A stretch of 64,000 bases of DNA from Persicaria tinctoria. Taxonomy: Eukaryota > Streptophyta > Magnoliopsida > Caryophyllales > Polygonaceae. The stretch is taken from the NCBI GenBank assembly GCA_037127255.1, contig JBANSL010000014.1, positions 498,501 to 562,500 on the forward strand, in the 5' to 3' direction. The notes below the pieces were generated by a model, which was not told the origin of the DNA, did not search any database, and saw only the letters and a program-made list of their open reading frames with translations. A program made the translations under genes and the position numbers. Below are positions 44,733 to 55,879 of the stretch, piece after piece. How positions within the stretch are numbered: position 1 is the first letter of the stretch; each line of letters starts with the position of its first letter.

Positions 44733-47615
44733 ATTTAGGGAGATTAATCATCACTTGTAGAGGTTTAGGGATTCAATTGCATATTCTGACTTTAGTGCTG
44801 TAGCTAGGTTCTCTGGATTGGAATCCGACATCTCACGTACATCAATATTGTTTGTTCGCATGGATTCGGATTCGTGATCACCGGGAAACGAGTTCAATAC
44901 AAATATTTTGTGGCGGAATTTTCACCAATCACCATCACATATTGTACATAGATGAAACAACAAGAGACCTTAATATATTTTGACCTAATTAAGCCATTAA
45001 ATTTGTCAACACCGTAGCGGTCAAAGCCTGACCTTCCCAGCCAACATAAAAGCCTTATAGGCAACCGAGCGAACCACCCCCGCACCGCCCCACCCCCTCT
45101 CTAACTCCTTCACCGCCTTCTCCCCCAGCAGCTCCACCCCTCTCTCCCTCGCCGTCACCACCGCCGACCACGACCCCACCATCCCCAAGAACCCCTCAAA
45201 CGACATCGTTTTCGGGATGTCCAGCTCCAACGGCTCCCCCTCCGACCCCAGCCCCACCGGCTCGAACGGAAACGGCAGCGTTTTGTACCCTTCCAACAAG
45301 TGCCTTATATTCGGGTGCCAATAAGGAAGGGTCGTCGCATGCCACCGCTTCATGATGGAATCGAACTCCGGGTCGACCACGATGTCATTGTAGCACCAGA
45401 CGGCGAGGATCCCACCTGGTTTGCGGAGGAGACGGGCGGCTGCCGCGTAAAAGGTCGGCAGGTCGAACCAGTGTACGGCTTGTGCTACGGTGATCAAGTC
45501 AACGGAACCTTCACATTCACTGCCGATGGTGGTGACGATTTGCTGTTCGGACATGGAAGGGAGGGTTTGCAGGTACTTGACTCGCGGGTGCGGGATGGCT
45601 CGATCCAGCTGCGGCTTGCTCACATCCGTAGCAATCACTTGGTCGTAGTGTTCAGCCACCTTCAATTTTCCGATCCCAAAACAAGAAAGTACATTATGAA
45701 TTATACATAATAGTAGATAGGAAGAGAGGGAGCTAGCATATAGCATAGCTTACAGCGACTGCGGCTTGGCCGTTGCCGGTGCCGACGTCCCAAGCGAGAG
45801 AGTGACTGAGAGTGCGAGAGGCTAACCAAGAGTACCATTCACTCGGGTAATCGGGTCGGGCGTCCAAATATAAACCGGCTTGTTTGTCGAATAACCCCGC
45901 CATATCGATAGATAATTAGATATGGATCCAGATCGAGATCGGTCTCGATCCTTAAATGATGGGGTGATGCGTCTGCGGAAAATTCGGATCTAGCGTTTGA
46001 CGTTGAGCCCAGGATGTATATAAATATTGATTTTCTTAACCAACTTGCTGCTTAATTAATTTATTGGGTACCACAAATTAAAAATTAGTCAGTAAGGTCA
46101 AGTTGATAGTAAACTAGTTCGAAACGGAACTTGCAACTTTTTTATTTTCCGTGAATGGGTATCATATTACGTGTGCACTTACATCTATACCCAACCCAAC
46201 CCAATTTCATGTTTCAACGTGCAATTGGCAATCCATATGTGAATGAGACGAGACGAGATGATGCCTGAAAATAAGGTTTTTTTTTTTTTAAATATAATTT
46301 ATTCTTAATACCGGCCGGAATGGATTTGAGGAAGTTAAACTTTCACGGAAAATACGTTAGTTAATAGCGCCAATGGAAACGGCTCACAGGTCACCCTCTT
46401 TGCAACTCAAGCTCACCATTTTTACTTGAAAAGGTAAATATAGAGATAGAGATAAGGTGATATATATAACACCAAATTACAAAAAATGAGACCATACCAG
46501 ATTCTCATGAAAAACGGGAACATATATTCAAAATGACCTCTCTATACTCTCTATCCTCAAACTACGTCAGCATTCTTACGGAAGAGTTTTTGTTTTCATT
46601 TTTTCCCAACATATTTATGTATTGGCCTGAAACACCAATAATCTTGTTGAGTTGGGTTGTAAAATGATATATGGGAATGACTTGGACTTTATACATTAAT
46701 TTATGTAGGTTTTTTCAACTTTTATGGGTTTTCGAGGGCTCGATTAATGGAAAATGAAATGAATGATATGGGATAAGGCAATTGGAATTTGGTTACGAGT
46801 TATTATATGAGATTTATTGAGTAAATGTGCTATCCTCAAATATGAAGCCCATGCTGGAAAGCCCAATAGCCCCAAAGTGAAAGCGTTTCCAATGGCCCTT
46901 TAAAAACCAATAGTTGATAAAATCCGGGAACCGGTAAAGCTGCACTCCGCAGTCCGCCCTTAGAATTTCTGGCTATGGACATGGTTATTGGCTTATCTCC
47001 CCATGGCGCCATAGCAGCTTCCCTCCAAGCTCCAACCACCTATACCTAACCTAGCTCATTCCCTTGCTTTACACCAACTCTCAATCACTCTGATGGAGAC
47101 TCTCGCTGTTCAATTCACTCGTCTAACCCGCCACTTCTCCCGCCCGTCTCCGTTGCACGCGCCGCGCTCCTTTCACCTCATTCTCAAGCGTCACCTTCTC
47201 AGCTTCCGGCCAAAGCTTCTCCAGAATCAATGCCTCGTGCTCGGAGCCTCGCGCCGCCCCTTCACTGTCGCTGCATCCAGCTCTTCTGGTGCGTGTCTTG
47301 CTATCTGATTATTCCTGATACGCATTTTTCTTTCCCTCTTTCGGATGCGTGGTGGTTAATCGTTGAATTTCGTTCACTATATATCAGATAGAGAAATCAG
47401 TTAGTCCGTTTCCTTGTCCTGTTTGCATAATTTTGGTAGTTTGCTGGGGAATTTTATTTTGGTCAAGGAGTTGGAGGTTCAGTAAACTGATTTGTGAAAT
47501 CTCATTCTTGATATGATCAGCTTTGCTAAAATTGCTTGCCTGATCAAAGAGTGGATTCCAAGGAATACATTGTACATATGATTTAGAATTTTAGATAAAG
47601 AAAAATGCTTATATG
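44733..47615. repeat. segmental duplication, copy 2 (methyltransferase plus MTO1 5' end)
   Basis: Direct partner of 29895-32365. Homology ends in MTO1 intron 1 just before 47615, where this copy continues into the intact gene. This copy therefore has the ancestral right-hand context. Confidence 0.92.
45021..45903 (-). CDS. SAM-dependent methyltransferase, copy 2
   Basis: Two exons, 45903-45754 and 45659-45021, encode 262 residues, the same structure as copy 1 at 30073-30962. SAM motif I (WDVGTGNGQAAV) and VIATDVSKPQLDRA are unchanged. Differences are few: LSHSL for LRHSL, AEHYDQ for AGHYDQ, IPHPRV for IQHPRV, SEQQIVTTIG for SEHQIVATIG, MVGSWS for VMGSWS. The intron lacks the GATA microsatellite of copy 1. 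It is divergent from the intact MTO1 gene, whose ATG lies 1190 bases away. Both copies are intact, so both may be active. The substrate is unknown. Confidence 0.9.
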
Positions 47616-50600
47616 TATCACTGAGGCATGACTCTGTGATTGATATCTCTGGTGGAATAAACTGTTCTCGCAGACTGGAATAATATCGGACCAGCAGAAG
47701 AAAGATACGATGTGATTGTGGTTGGAGGAGGACATTCTGGATGTGAAGCTGCTCTTGCATCTGCTCGGCTTGGGGCAAAAACTCTTCTTCTCACCTTAAA
47801 CCTTGATAAAATTGCTTGGCAGGTAATTATTTTGTAGGCATATTGTCTGAATTTCTTAGCATCACTGCTACACTTATACTTGAAGAATCATATTGAAGAC
47901 TTGTTGAATTCAATCCTAGCAGTCTAGCACTGTGTATTTATCTGTGATGATTGCAGCACCTTCATTTGTGTATATTCTGATTGATATGTGCCTTAATCAA
48001 TTTTACTGAGAAAAAGGTATAGCCTTGCAATCCTGCAGTGGGTGGACCTGCGAAATCGCAACTTGTACATGAAGTGGATGCACTTGGTGGTGAGATTGGG
48101 AAAGTTGCTGATAGGTAATATTTGAAGCTCAGTGAAAGATGTTGCATATATTCAGTTATTGTTCATTTGTTTGCAAGCACTTCATGTCTATGAAAAAACT
48201 GACGGGAAATTAGTTTTCAATAGATTGACTGTTTTTGTAAGCAGAATGATATCCATTCTCTATATAGGGTTAGTCTAGTTCAGAGTTGAACTTGATGCTT
48301 GGTCATCCATGCTCATATATTTTTACTGTAGGTGTTATCTTCAAAAACGAGTTTTGAACATTTCAAGAGGCCCTGCAGTTCGAGCATTGCGTGCACAGAC
48401 TGATAAAAGGGAATATGCTTTGGTGATGAAGGCGATTGTGGAGAAGTAAGTTATCCTTAAATTCTACCTCCTGACAAGATTGAGATGCTTTTGGACTTTT
48501 CTGTAAGGGGATATAACCATTGAGCTCTAACACTCTCCTGATTGTTGTCATTGAACACTGTGTGTAAGAAACTTTAAAGTCACAACTTTTACTATAATCT
48601 TCATGAGGAAATCTTGGTGATGAAGCAAAATTGTTATCCAATTGACTTTACGTGCTTTATCGCCTTATAAAAGTCTATTGTTATCCAACTGACTTTTACA
48701 TGCTTTCCTGGTATTAACCAAATTATTTGCCTGCACAGTAATAGCTGATCTTAAACTTCGGCTTCAAGTATTTGCATTTCTAGAGTTGCACTCTATTCCA
48801 GCTGTCTAGTATTGCAATGGAATTATTTAGCAGTACTTATACTTGTATGATCTCTTCATTTTCGTGCTATTTTTTCGATATTCTGATCTTGTTTTCTCCC
48901 GATTGTTCAATTTCAGCGCAGAAAATCTTTTCATTCGTGAAGCTATGGTGACTGATGTTATTATTGGGACTAATGATAATATTGAAGGTGTCCGCACTTT
49001 TTTCGGAATGAACTTCTATGCACCTTCTGTTGTCCTCACAACAGGGACCTTCATGAGTGGCAAAATTTGGGTTGGGAAAACATCAATGGCTGCTGGAAGA
49101 GCTGGTGAGTCAGCTTCACATGGACTCACAGAAAACCTGCAGCAACTAGGTTTTGAAACTGATAGGCAAAAGACTGGAACTCCTGCACGTGTGGATTCTC
49201 GTACAGTAGACGTCTCAAGATTGGAGCCACAGCCTGGAGATGAAGAGGTTCTTTCATTCTATTTTATGTGTAGTTTTGATATTCACATTTAGGAGGGTTT
49301 TTTTACGCTAAGGCATAAGCTTTTGTCATTTAGGGGGCGTTTGGTTGTAATCAGAGAAAGGGAAAGGAACAAATCTTGTCTACTTTCATATTACCATTCC
49401 ATATTCATTTATAAAAATTTATAACAGTAACTTCTAGAGATGAATCGTCTCCATCCTCCATACGAAATGTGTTTCCTTTCCCCCATTTTGTTTCCACATA
49501 TGGTTTCAAAATGATCATTTACTCCCTAACCCACTTGAAATTAGATTTCAAAATGAGAGAGCTTCCAATGAGACATTAGAGGTAGGACTAATATATAATG
49601 CCCTAAATATGGATTATATCCATTCTCTTCCCCTTACCCTTCTATGCAACCAAATGGGCCCTTAGAGTTTACATGAACAACAGCCTACCTTACTCTTTGA
49701 ATGTGTGTTGTTTTCGTCTTAGATCTTTAAATGAACATGTGACAGTCCCATTATGTATGTGGCTGTAACAGAAGAACTATTCTGAGAGTGAAATGTCTTT
49801 CAAGCAGGTTAGTTGGTTTAGCTTTGATCCTGAATTCCACATTGAAAGGGAACAAATGTGCTGCTATTTGACTCGTACCACAAAGAGTACTCATGAAATG
49901 ATTAGGGAAAATTTGCATGAAACTCCAACTTATGGAGGATGGGTGGAGGCCAAGGGTCCCAGATATTGTCCTTCGATTGAAGATAAGGTATATGTATTAG
50001 CTAACATAGTAGTTATTTTTACTGTCTTTAAAAGAGCTTCATCCGAAACTGAACTGATTTCACTTCTCAATTTGTCATTGAGTGGATTCTTTTGATCTCT
50101 GAAATATGTGAAATAGACTTTGGTATTTGATTTGGAATAAGGTAGCTTGTTCGTATAATTATCTATAGTGTCTGTGACCCTAATTTTTTATTTTTAATCT
50201 CAGATTGTTAGATTTCAAGACAAAGAATCCCATCAGATTTTCCTTGAGCCAGAGGGTCGAACCGTGCCTGAGCTTTATGTCCAGGTAGGCTAACTGTAGT
50301 TTGGAGATGGTGCTTTATGAACTACATCCCCTTTTGTTTGAAAGTCTTATCTTTATCTACCAATATTTAAAAATGGTTTTTTATTAAAATAAACTTGTTT
50401 AATTACAGGGATTTTCAACTGGTTTGCCTGAGAGACTGCAGCTGCCTCTGTTAAGAACACTTCCTGGGCTTGAGAACTGTACAATGCTGAGGCCTGCTTA
50501 TGCTGTAGAATATGATTATTTGCCAGCATACCAGTGCTCCAGATCCCTTATGACCAAAAAGATAGAGGGACTTTTCTTCTCTGGTCAAATAAACGGGACA

Positions 50601-51904
50601 ACAGGCTATGAGGAAGCTGCTGCTCAGGTTCTTTTTTTTTTTCTACCGAACTTTTGAGGGGCCTTTGTTAAGCTTAGGAATTTACATTTTGAAATCACTT
50701 TTATCTTATTTTAGGGCATTGTTTCTGGGATTAATGCTGCCAGACATGCAGAGGGAAAGTCTCTCATTGTTTTGGAGAGGGAAAGCAGCTACATAGGAAC
50801 TTTAATTGATGATTTGGTTACCAAAGATCTAAGGGAGCCTTACCGCATGCTAACAAGGTAATCAGAAAACTGCAATGCATGCTTACATTATTTGGAACTT
50901 GACTAGAATTTTGGAAACTTGTTAGCATGATAGCATCTCATCCTCAGCGATCAGTTAGTGAATCAGATCCATTTTACATGTGCTATCATATTCATTGTTT
51001 TTTTCTTGTGACCTCAGTCGCTCAGAACACAGGTTAATTCTACGAGCAGACAATGCTGATAGTCGTCTTACACCCCTGGCTCGTGAAATTGGTCTCATTG
51101 ATGATAGACGCTGGAATATGTACCAAGATAAGCAATCTCGCATAGCAGAGGAGAAGAAGCGTTTGAAGGCAACCCGTGTATCAGGAGGTGATCTGGCTGC
51201 CGAAGTTACATTATTGTCTGGGCAGCCAGTAAGGGATGCTGCAACATTGGAGAGTATACTAAAGAAGCCACATATACAATATAAGCTTTTTGATAAGCAT
51301 GGTTTTGGTAATGAATCTCTATCTAGAATGGAAAAAGAATGTGTTGAGGTTGATATCAAGTATGAGGGCTTCATTATTCGACAACAAAACCACATACAAC
51401 AGGTCAGTATCAAATCTTTATAATACCCATGGCACTTTTTATCATAGCGCATAGTTGGTGATCAGCCTCTCTTCATGTCACTTTCCAGATAATTCAGCAG
51501 CAGCACCGACCTCTTCCAGAGAACCTAGATTACTATTCTATGACAACTCTATCCCTGGAGGCCCGGGAGAAGCTTTCCAAGGTATTCCCCAGCAATAAAA
51601 AGGCCTTCTCTGTTTCCATTTAACCCCCTACCGATGCATATATTACTGCAGTAGGGTTTATTTTAGCCATCCTGAATGTATGTCTGAAAAGGGAGTTTGT
51701 ATGTTTCAGGTGAGGCCACAAACGATTGGTCAGGCAGGCAGAGTAGGCGGAGTGAGCCCAGCTGACATAACTGCTCTGATGATCATCTTAGAGACCAACC
51801 GAAGACTAGCCCATGAACAAAAAAGACGGAAGATTCTGGCATCTGTGATGGTCGAGTCTGAAAGCGAAGCACCTGAACTTTCAGTCAGCGAGACACTAAG
51901 CTAG
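47093..51904 (+). CDS. MTO1: organellar tRNA U34 modification enzyme MTO1/MnmG (GidA)
   Basis: Twelve exons in phase: 47093-47288, 47674-47822, 48023-48114, 48332-48445, 48917-49247, 49808-49987, 50204-50284, 50409-50627, 50715-50857, 51018-51402, 51489-51581, 51710-51904. They give 725 residues. MnmG binds FAD and, with the GTPase MnmE, builds the carboxymethylaminomethyl group on wobble U34 of certain tRNAs. The first 66 or so residues (Arg/Ser-rich, [11 protein letters not shown]...) are an organelle transit peptide. Motifs: dinucleotide fold [93 protein letters not shown] and the C-terminal helical [12 protein letters not shown]. All are intact. Intron 5 holds a MITE. It is the full version of the exon-1 fragment at 31843. 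Confidence 0.95.
49333..49661. mobile_element. PIF/Harbinger-like MITE in MTO1 intron 5
   Basis: The left end GGGGGCGTTTGGTTG and the right end CAACCAAATGGGCCC are inverted, with TTA target duplications at 49330-49332 and 49662-49664. The 329-bp interior is non-coding. It lies wholly within the intron between exons 5 and 6 and does not touch splice sites. Confidence 0.78.
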
Positions 51905-52646
51905 TAATCTGCGCACACGAAACAAAAAAATGGCTTCGTCCTTTTACAGTGGTACTTATCATGCCATCAATCTGCCCTACTAAATTGAGTTTCACCATGA
52001 TGAAATGGCAAACGAGAAGGCGAGTTGCAGCCAGGTTGTGCAGTTTCTTCACCTACCTTATATTGCATCCTGACTCCTGAGGTTCAGCTTGGATTGGCCG
52101 GAGTGAAATCCTGGAATCAGGTTTCTTCTTGATCTCGGTAACTTGCAAAGTATGTTCTAAAAGTCATTTAAAATGTCATTTTATTTAAACTTAAAATAGT
52201 AATTAACAGTGCTGTTGATTTGAAATAGTGGTAATATAAGAAATGTTTTTATTTAGTTTAATGAATTGTAAATTTCTGACTTATAATGTGCATCAATGTC
52301 ACACTCCCGGTATCCAGGGAACGCCTACTATATTTATTCAAAGCTCTCTCTCCTGACAATGCAATTTCCCAATTTCAGTTTTCAATTTTCAATTTTCAAT
52401 CCAATTCAATTGCTGTACAAACGCAAATCCCTTGATTTGAATTCTAATTCCGTCCACCCAAACGACTCAGAATTCAAATGGTTTATTGAGGTTTGAATTC
52501 TTCAAGTTTGTCCAAGTCCCGATCAATCGACATGGATGATCGATGGACACCGATATCATAATCCCAAGTCCCATTTCCTCGAATATCTTTCAATCTTCAT
52601 CTAGGATCCCTTTGTTTCTTGACCTTCAAATTCCGACTTCGACAAA
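51905..52646. other. MTO1 3' UTR and promoter of the small membrane protein gene
   Basis: 3' UTR probably to about 52270. A repeated TTTTCAATTTTCAAT stretch near 52376-52400 and a leader precede the next ATG. No other gene seen. Confidence 0.4.
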
Positions 52647-52985
52647 ATGCCTGTGCCTGTGGTGGAGCAGAAAGTTGGGGTATGCTACATATGGCTAATC
52701 TGCATCGTTCTTGCGGGCTGCCTCGCGGCAGGCGGAACCTTACTTTGGCTCTACATGATCAACCCCGACGACCCTTCTGTCTCCAGTTATCCTGCCATCG
52801 CCATCTCCCTCATCGCCCTCCCTTGGTTGTTCTGGTTCATCACCCTCCTCTACCGCCTCCTCTCCCGCAAGTTTGGCTTCCATATGGTGCTTTGGGGCGC
52901 CTCCCTCCAATCCCTCCCCCGCACGACCTCCGAAGCTGTCGATAATCCTAGTGGGAACCAGCAATCGGAGGTCATGGCCTCTTGA
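52647..52985 (+). CDS. small plant membrane protein with two TM helices
   Basis: An uninterrupted 112-codon ORF preceded by a normal plant leader. The N-terminus is MPVPVVEQKVGVCYIW. Two hydrophobic spans lie at about residues 11-37 (CYIWLICIVLAGCLAAGGTL) and 48-68 (AIAISLIALPWLFWFITLLY), separated by a short polar loop with NPDDPS. An amphipathic segment (LLSRKFGFHMVLWGASL) and a polar Ser/Asn-rich tail follow. It resembles unnamed plant transmembrane proteins of similar length; function and membrane are unknown. GC-rich codon choice against AT-rich flanks supports coding. A competing frame (52619-52945) is open but lacks hydrophobic organisation. Confidence 0.7.
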   Translation: MPVPVVEQKVGVCYIWLICIVLAGCLAAGGTLLWLYMINPDDPSVSSYPAIAISLIALPWLFWFITLLYRLLSRKFGFHMVLWGASLQSLPRTTSEAVDNPSGNQQSEVMAS

Positions 52986-53833
52986 TTGCGTGATTGATAA
53001 TGATAGGGCGATCGAGAAGTGCAACTAAGGACATCCACGGAGCGCAGGGAATGGCCATGGTTGAACAATGTCACAAGGGATCCATCTATCTGTCGAGTTT
53101 TTGAATCGCGACGATTGCATAAATCGAAAGGTAAGTAATGAGATTCCTAAGAGTGGAGGAAAATGAAAGAATGTAATGTAATGTTTAAACATAGGAATCT
53201 GCAGGCATTGCAGGCGTAAGATTGTTATATTCCAATCCCATGATGTAATTTTGTTCAAACATTTCCTCTTTATTACGGGTAAACATTTTCGTTTTGATAT
53301 GCATATAAGATTTGATCATAAATTTTGACAAATTAAATACTCACGAAATCAATTACGCTAATTTAGTATCATGAGGAATGAAGAATGGAAATTACCATCT
53401 CCATGTTCAGAATTTTACTAACTTCCAACGATGAATGATTCAAAATTGATTGCTCAAATTTTTTACCTTACACATGAACATCGGATACTTATTAAATCAA
53501 TGTTTCATTTTCCTTCTTAGGCATTAGGAATAAGTGTATCGCATTGATGATATGAGTTGGTTGTAAATTCTAGTTTCTTTACGAAATATTTGAATTTAAA
53601 TATTAGGAACAAAGAATTTTTTATTTTTTATTTTGATGACAAGGAACTCACCTTCGGTGGTAAACTCCAAGTACGTGACTCAACCGATAAAAGTCTCGTA
53701 TCAGGAAAACCGGTTTTCGCTGACCGGTCCGATTCAGTAATAGAGAGTAAGACAAACTTTGGATTATCATCTACTCCGTATAATATAGCAAGAATCTCCA
53801 TCTATTAAACTTGGAATAAGATTGGGGTGTTCG
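52986..53833. other. intergenic, no gene recognised
   Basis: 3' UTR to about 53250, then AT-rich DNA. The 83-codon ORF at 53557 has no family features. Confidence 0.4.
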
Positions 53834-54120
53834 CATGGGCTTAGCTCAATTGGTCATAGGGGTGACATTTGGAGTAAGGACCAAGGATCGAGTATCACCA
53901 GCGTCAGTGTGGGACAACCTCTCAAATGAGAGGGGCTCCTTTTCGCACTGATCTCAGACTCTTGTTATCGGTTGAGTCACCATTACCTTCTCTCACAATG
54001 TCTGAGACGAGATTTACCCTTTCTTATCTTCAATAATAACAAAATCATGATTTACCTCCTCTCACAATGCCTGAGGTGAGATTTACCCTTTACTATCTTC
54101 AATAATAACAAAATGAACAT
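53834..54120 (+). mobile_element. tRNA-derived SINE-like element with duplicated tail
   Basis: A tRNA-like head has an A box (TTAGCTCAATTGG, about 53841-53853) and a weaker B box (GGATCGAGTATC, about 53885-53896). Downstream, a segment of about 66 bases (CCTCTCACAATG...CAATAATAACAAAAT) occurs twice in tandem between 53985 and 54115. The ends and target duplication were not resolved. Confidence 0.45.
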
Positions 54121-54689
54121 CGAACTATAAGGAGCTACTTTTTAAAACAAGGTAAAAATATTTTTTAAAGCATGACGAAAATACCCTTATAATTTAACCA
54201 AATTACTACCCTACTCACCCCTCACCACCCCACTCTTTCCTCATACTCTATTCTCACGCCTAAAAAAACCTCGAATAAAATATCATCCAAATCCACTCAT
54301 TTTTGTTGAAGTGAGGTATTAAAATCGAAGATCTAATGAAAATAAGGCATGTCGGTTAAATTTCTCATTAAAATTTTGGGGAGTTTCGACATTTTCGTGG
54401 GTTTTGAGTGGTTTGAGTTGAGAATGTGATTTCAAAAGTTGTTAAAAGTGGTGTAATCTTGTGCATTTGTGCTCATAATAGTAGTATATAAGAGTCTTTT
54501 AGACAAATCTATGAAAATGGGTTGAATTATATGTATATGTATATGCGCGTGTGTGTATTATGTATGTATGTGTATATATGTCTGTGTATATGTATATATG
54601 TATGTATATGTGTATGTGTGTGTATATATATATGGGCTCCTTAAGGAAAGTGGGCTTGAGGTGACGACTTGTTGGGCCTCGCCTCAAGT

Positions 54690-54818
54690 TCGGGTCTACG
54701 AGGTAAGACAACGACTTGATCCTCATCGACATCGCCCCTGACACAATGAAACTCAGTATTAGCCCTAACACGCCGGTGCATACGCCGAGATTGTAGGAGG
54801 TCAGTTGTCGATGAAGCC
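54690..54818 (-). pseudogene. sucrose transporter fragment, left arm
   Basis: On the minus strand it reads TYNLGVCTGVLGLILSFIV followed by SGAMSMRIKSLSYL. This corresponds to the sucrose/H+ symporter (SUT/SUC) segment usually spelled YD-GVR-G-LGLMLNS-VLG--SLG-E, a transmembrane helix after the central loop. It has an in-frame stop upstream and no flanking exons. Confidence 0.7.
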
Positions 54819-54830
54819 AAACTGGTCTCC

Positions 54831-54995
54831 ATGGGCGTCAGATTGGTGGGCAAGGAGGTGTACGTCAGTGAGCTTGGCTTCACCGACGACCGACACTACA
54901 ATCTTGGCCTATGCACCAGCGCATTGGGGCTAATGCTGAACTCCATCGTGCCGGGGACGATGTCTATGAGTATTGAGATGTTGTCTCACCTCACA
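54831..54995 (+). pseudogene. sucrose transporter fragment, right arm (inverted copy)
   Basis: On the plus strand it reads GKEVYVSELGFTDDRHYNLG then ALGLMLNSIVPGTMSMSIEM. This is the same SUT/SUC segment as the left arm but slightly longer (the family motif WMG-EVYGG lies just before). It is closer to functional spelling than the left arm. No complete gene is present. Confidence 0.75.
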
Positions 54996-55120
54996 GACCC
55001 GGACTTGAGGCGAGGCCCAACAAGTCGTCACCCCAGGCCCACTTTCCTTACAGCGCCCATATATACATATATACATATATACACATACATACATACATAT
55101 ATATACACACACGTACACTG

Positions 55121-55827
55121 ATACACACAAACGTCACCAACATGAGGATCCACATGGGCTTCTTAAGATCCTTCAGGGAGGCGAGGGCCGAGGATCTCGC
55201 CGAAAAACGGGAGTGAAGCGCACACTTAAAGGGGCACGTGGGCGTCAGATTTGGGGTAGGGTTGAGGGTTTAGGAGGGGCCTTTATGAGATGAAGAAGGA
55301 TACTAGGGAGGTGAGGGTGATGAGGAGGGCGGTGGAGATGAAGAAGCAGGATTTGGGGTTGGCACAGTACTCGTTGCAAGCGGCGACGCAAGAGAAGGGG
55401 AAGAGGCGATGGAGGTGGTGGAGGCAGTCGGCAGCGATGCCGAGGACATTGCCGACGACCATGAAGAAGGAGTAGCCGCAGTTGGTGGCATGAGTTCGAC
55501 AGTTGTCGTCGACAGTGAGGTTGGCGAGGAGGGCGCGGCAGGGGCCCTAGAGGGTGTTGTTGGCGACGTCGAGGACCCAGAATCGATGTCGAAGACGATG
55601 ATGGCGTGGGGCTTGGAGTCTCCAGTGCCAACGGGCTTACCGGAGGCCACACTAATGTCGACCGCGAAACCAATGGGGAGCACGACAATGACCACGAGGG
55701 TAGCACCAGTGACGATGAAGGGGCATCGACGGTCAAATCTGGAAGTGCATCGTTCGGAGTAGTAGCCGACACAGGGCTGGACGACGAGGCCGGAGACGGG
55801 CCCACACGGCTAGATGAAGGAGGTCCA
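55121..55827 (-). pseudogene. sucrose transporter (SUT/SUC) pseudogene, N-terminal half fragment
   Basis: On the minus strand, in three frames: [32 protein letters not shown] and IGFAVDIS; after a frameshift [45 protein letters not shown]; after another break PFFGEILG and KKPMWILMLVTFV. These match, in order, the plant sucrose/H+ symporter from TM2 through the central loop to TM7. At least two stops and two frameshifts make it non-functional. It is GC-rich, unlike its surroundings. It merges at its 3' side into the microsatellite of the inverted repeat. Confidence 0.82.
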
Positions 55828-55879
55828 ATAGAGACGGATCTGACATTTAAAAGGCTTGACACGAGATACAAAAATAGGA

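Larger units (their letters stand above)
54535..55127. repeat. long inverted repeat made of sucrose-transporter fragments
   Basis: The left arm 54535-54822 and right arm 54871-55127 are complementary, separated by a 48-base loop. The outer parts are (TATG)n/(CATA)n microsatellites and the inner 190 bases per arm are unique sequence. The shared inner words include GGGCTTGAGGTGACGACTTG and TTGGGCCTCGCCTCAAGTTC. Transcription through it would give a hairpin with arms of about 190-280 bp. Both arms encode sucrose-carrier-like peptide when read toward the loop's far side (see separate entries). Confidence 0.85.

Noticed and set aside
55245..55871. 208-codon minus-strand ORF rich in Ser/Pro/Arg
   Set aside because: The sucrose-transporter motifs are in the other frames; this open frame is a by-product of GC-rich sequence.
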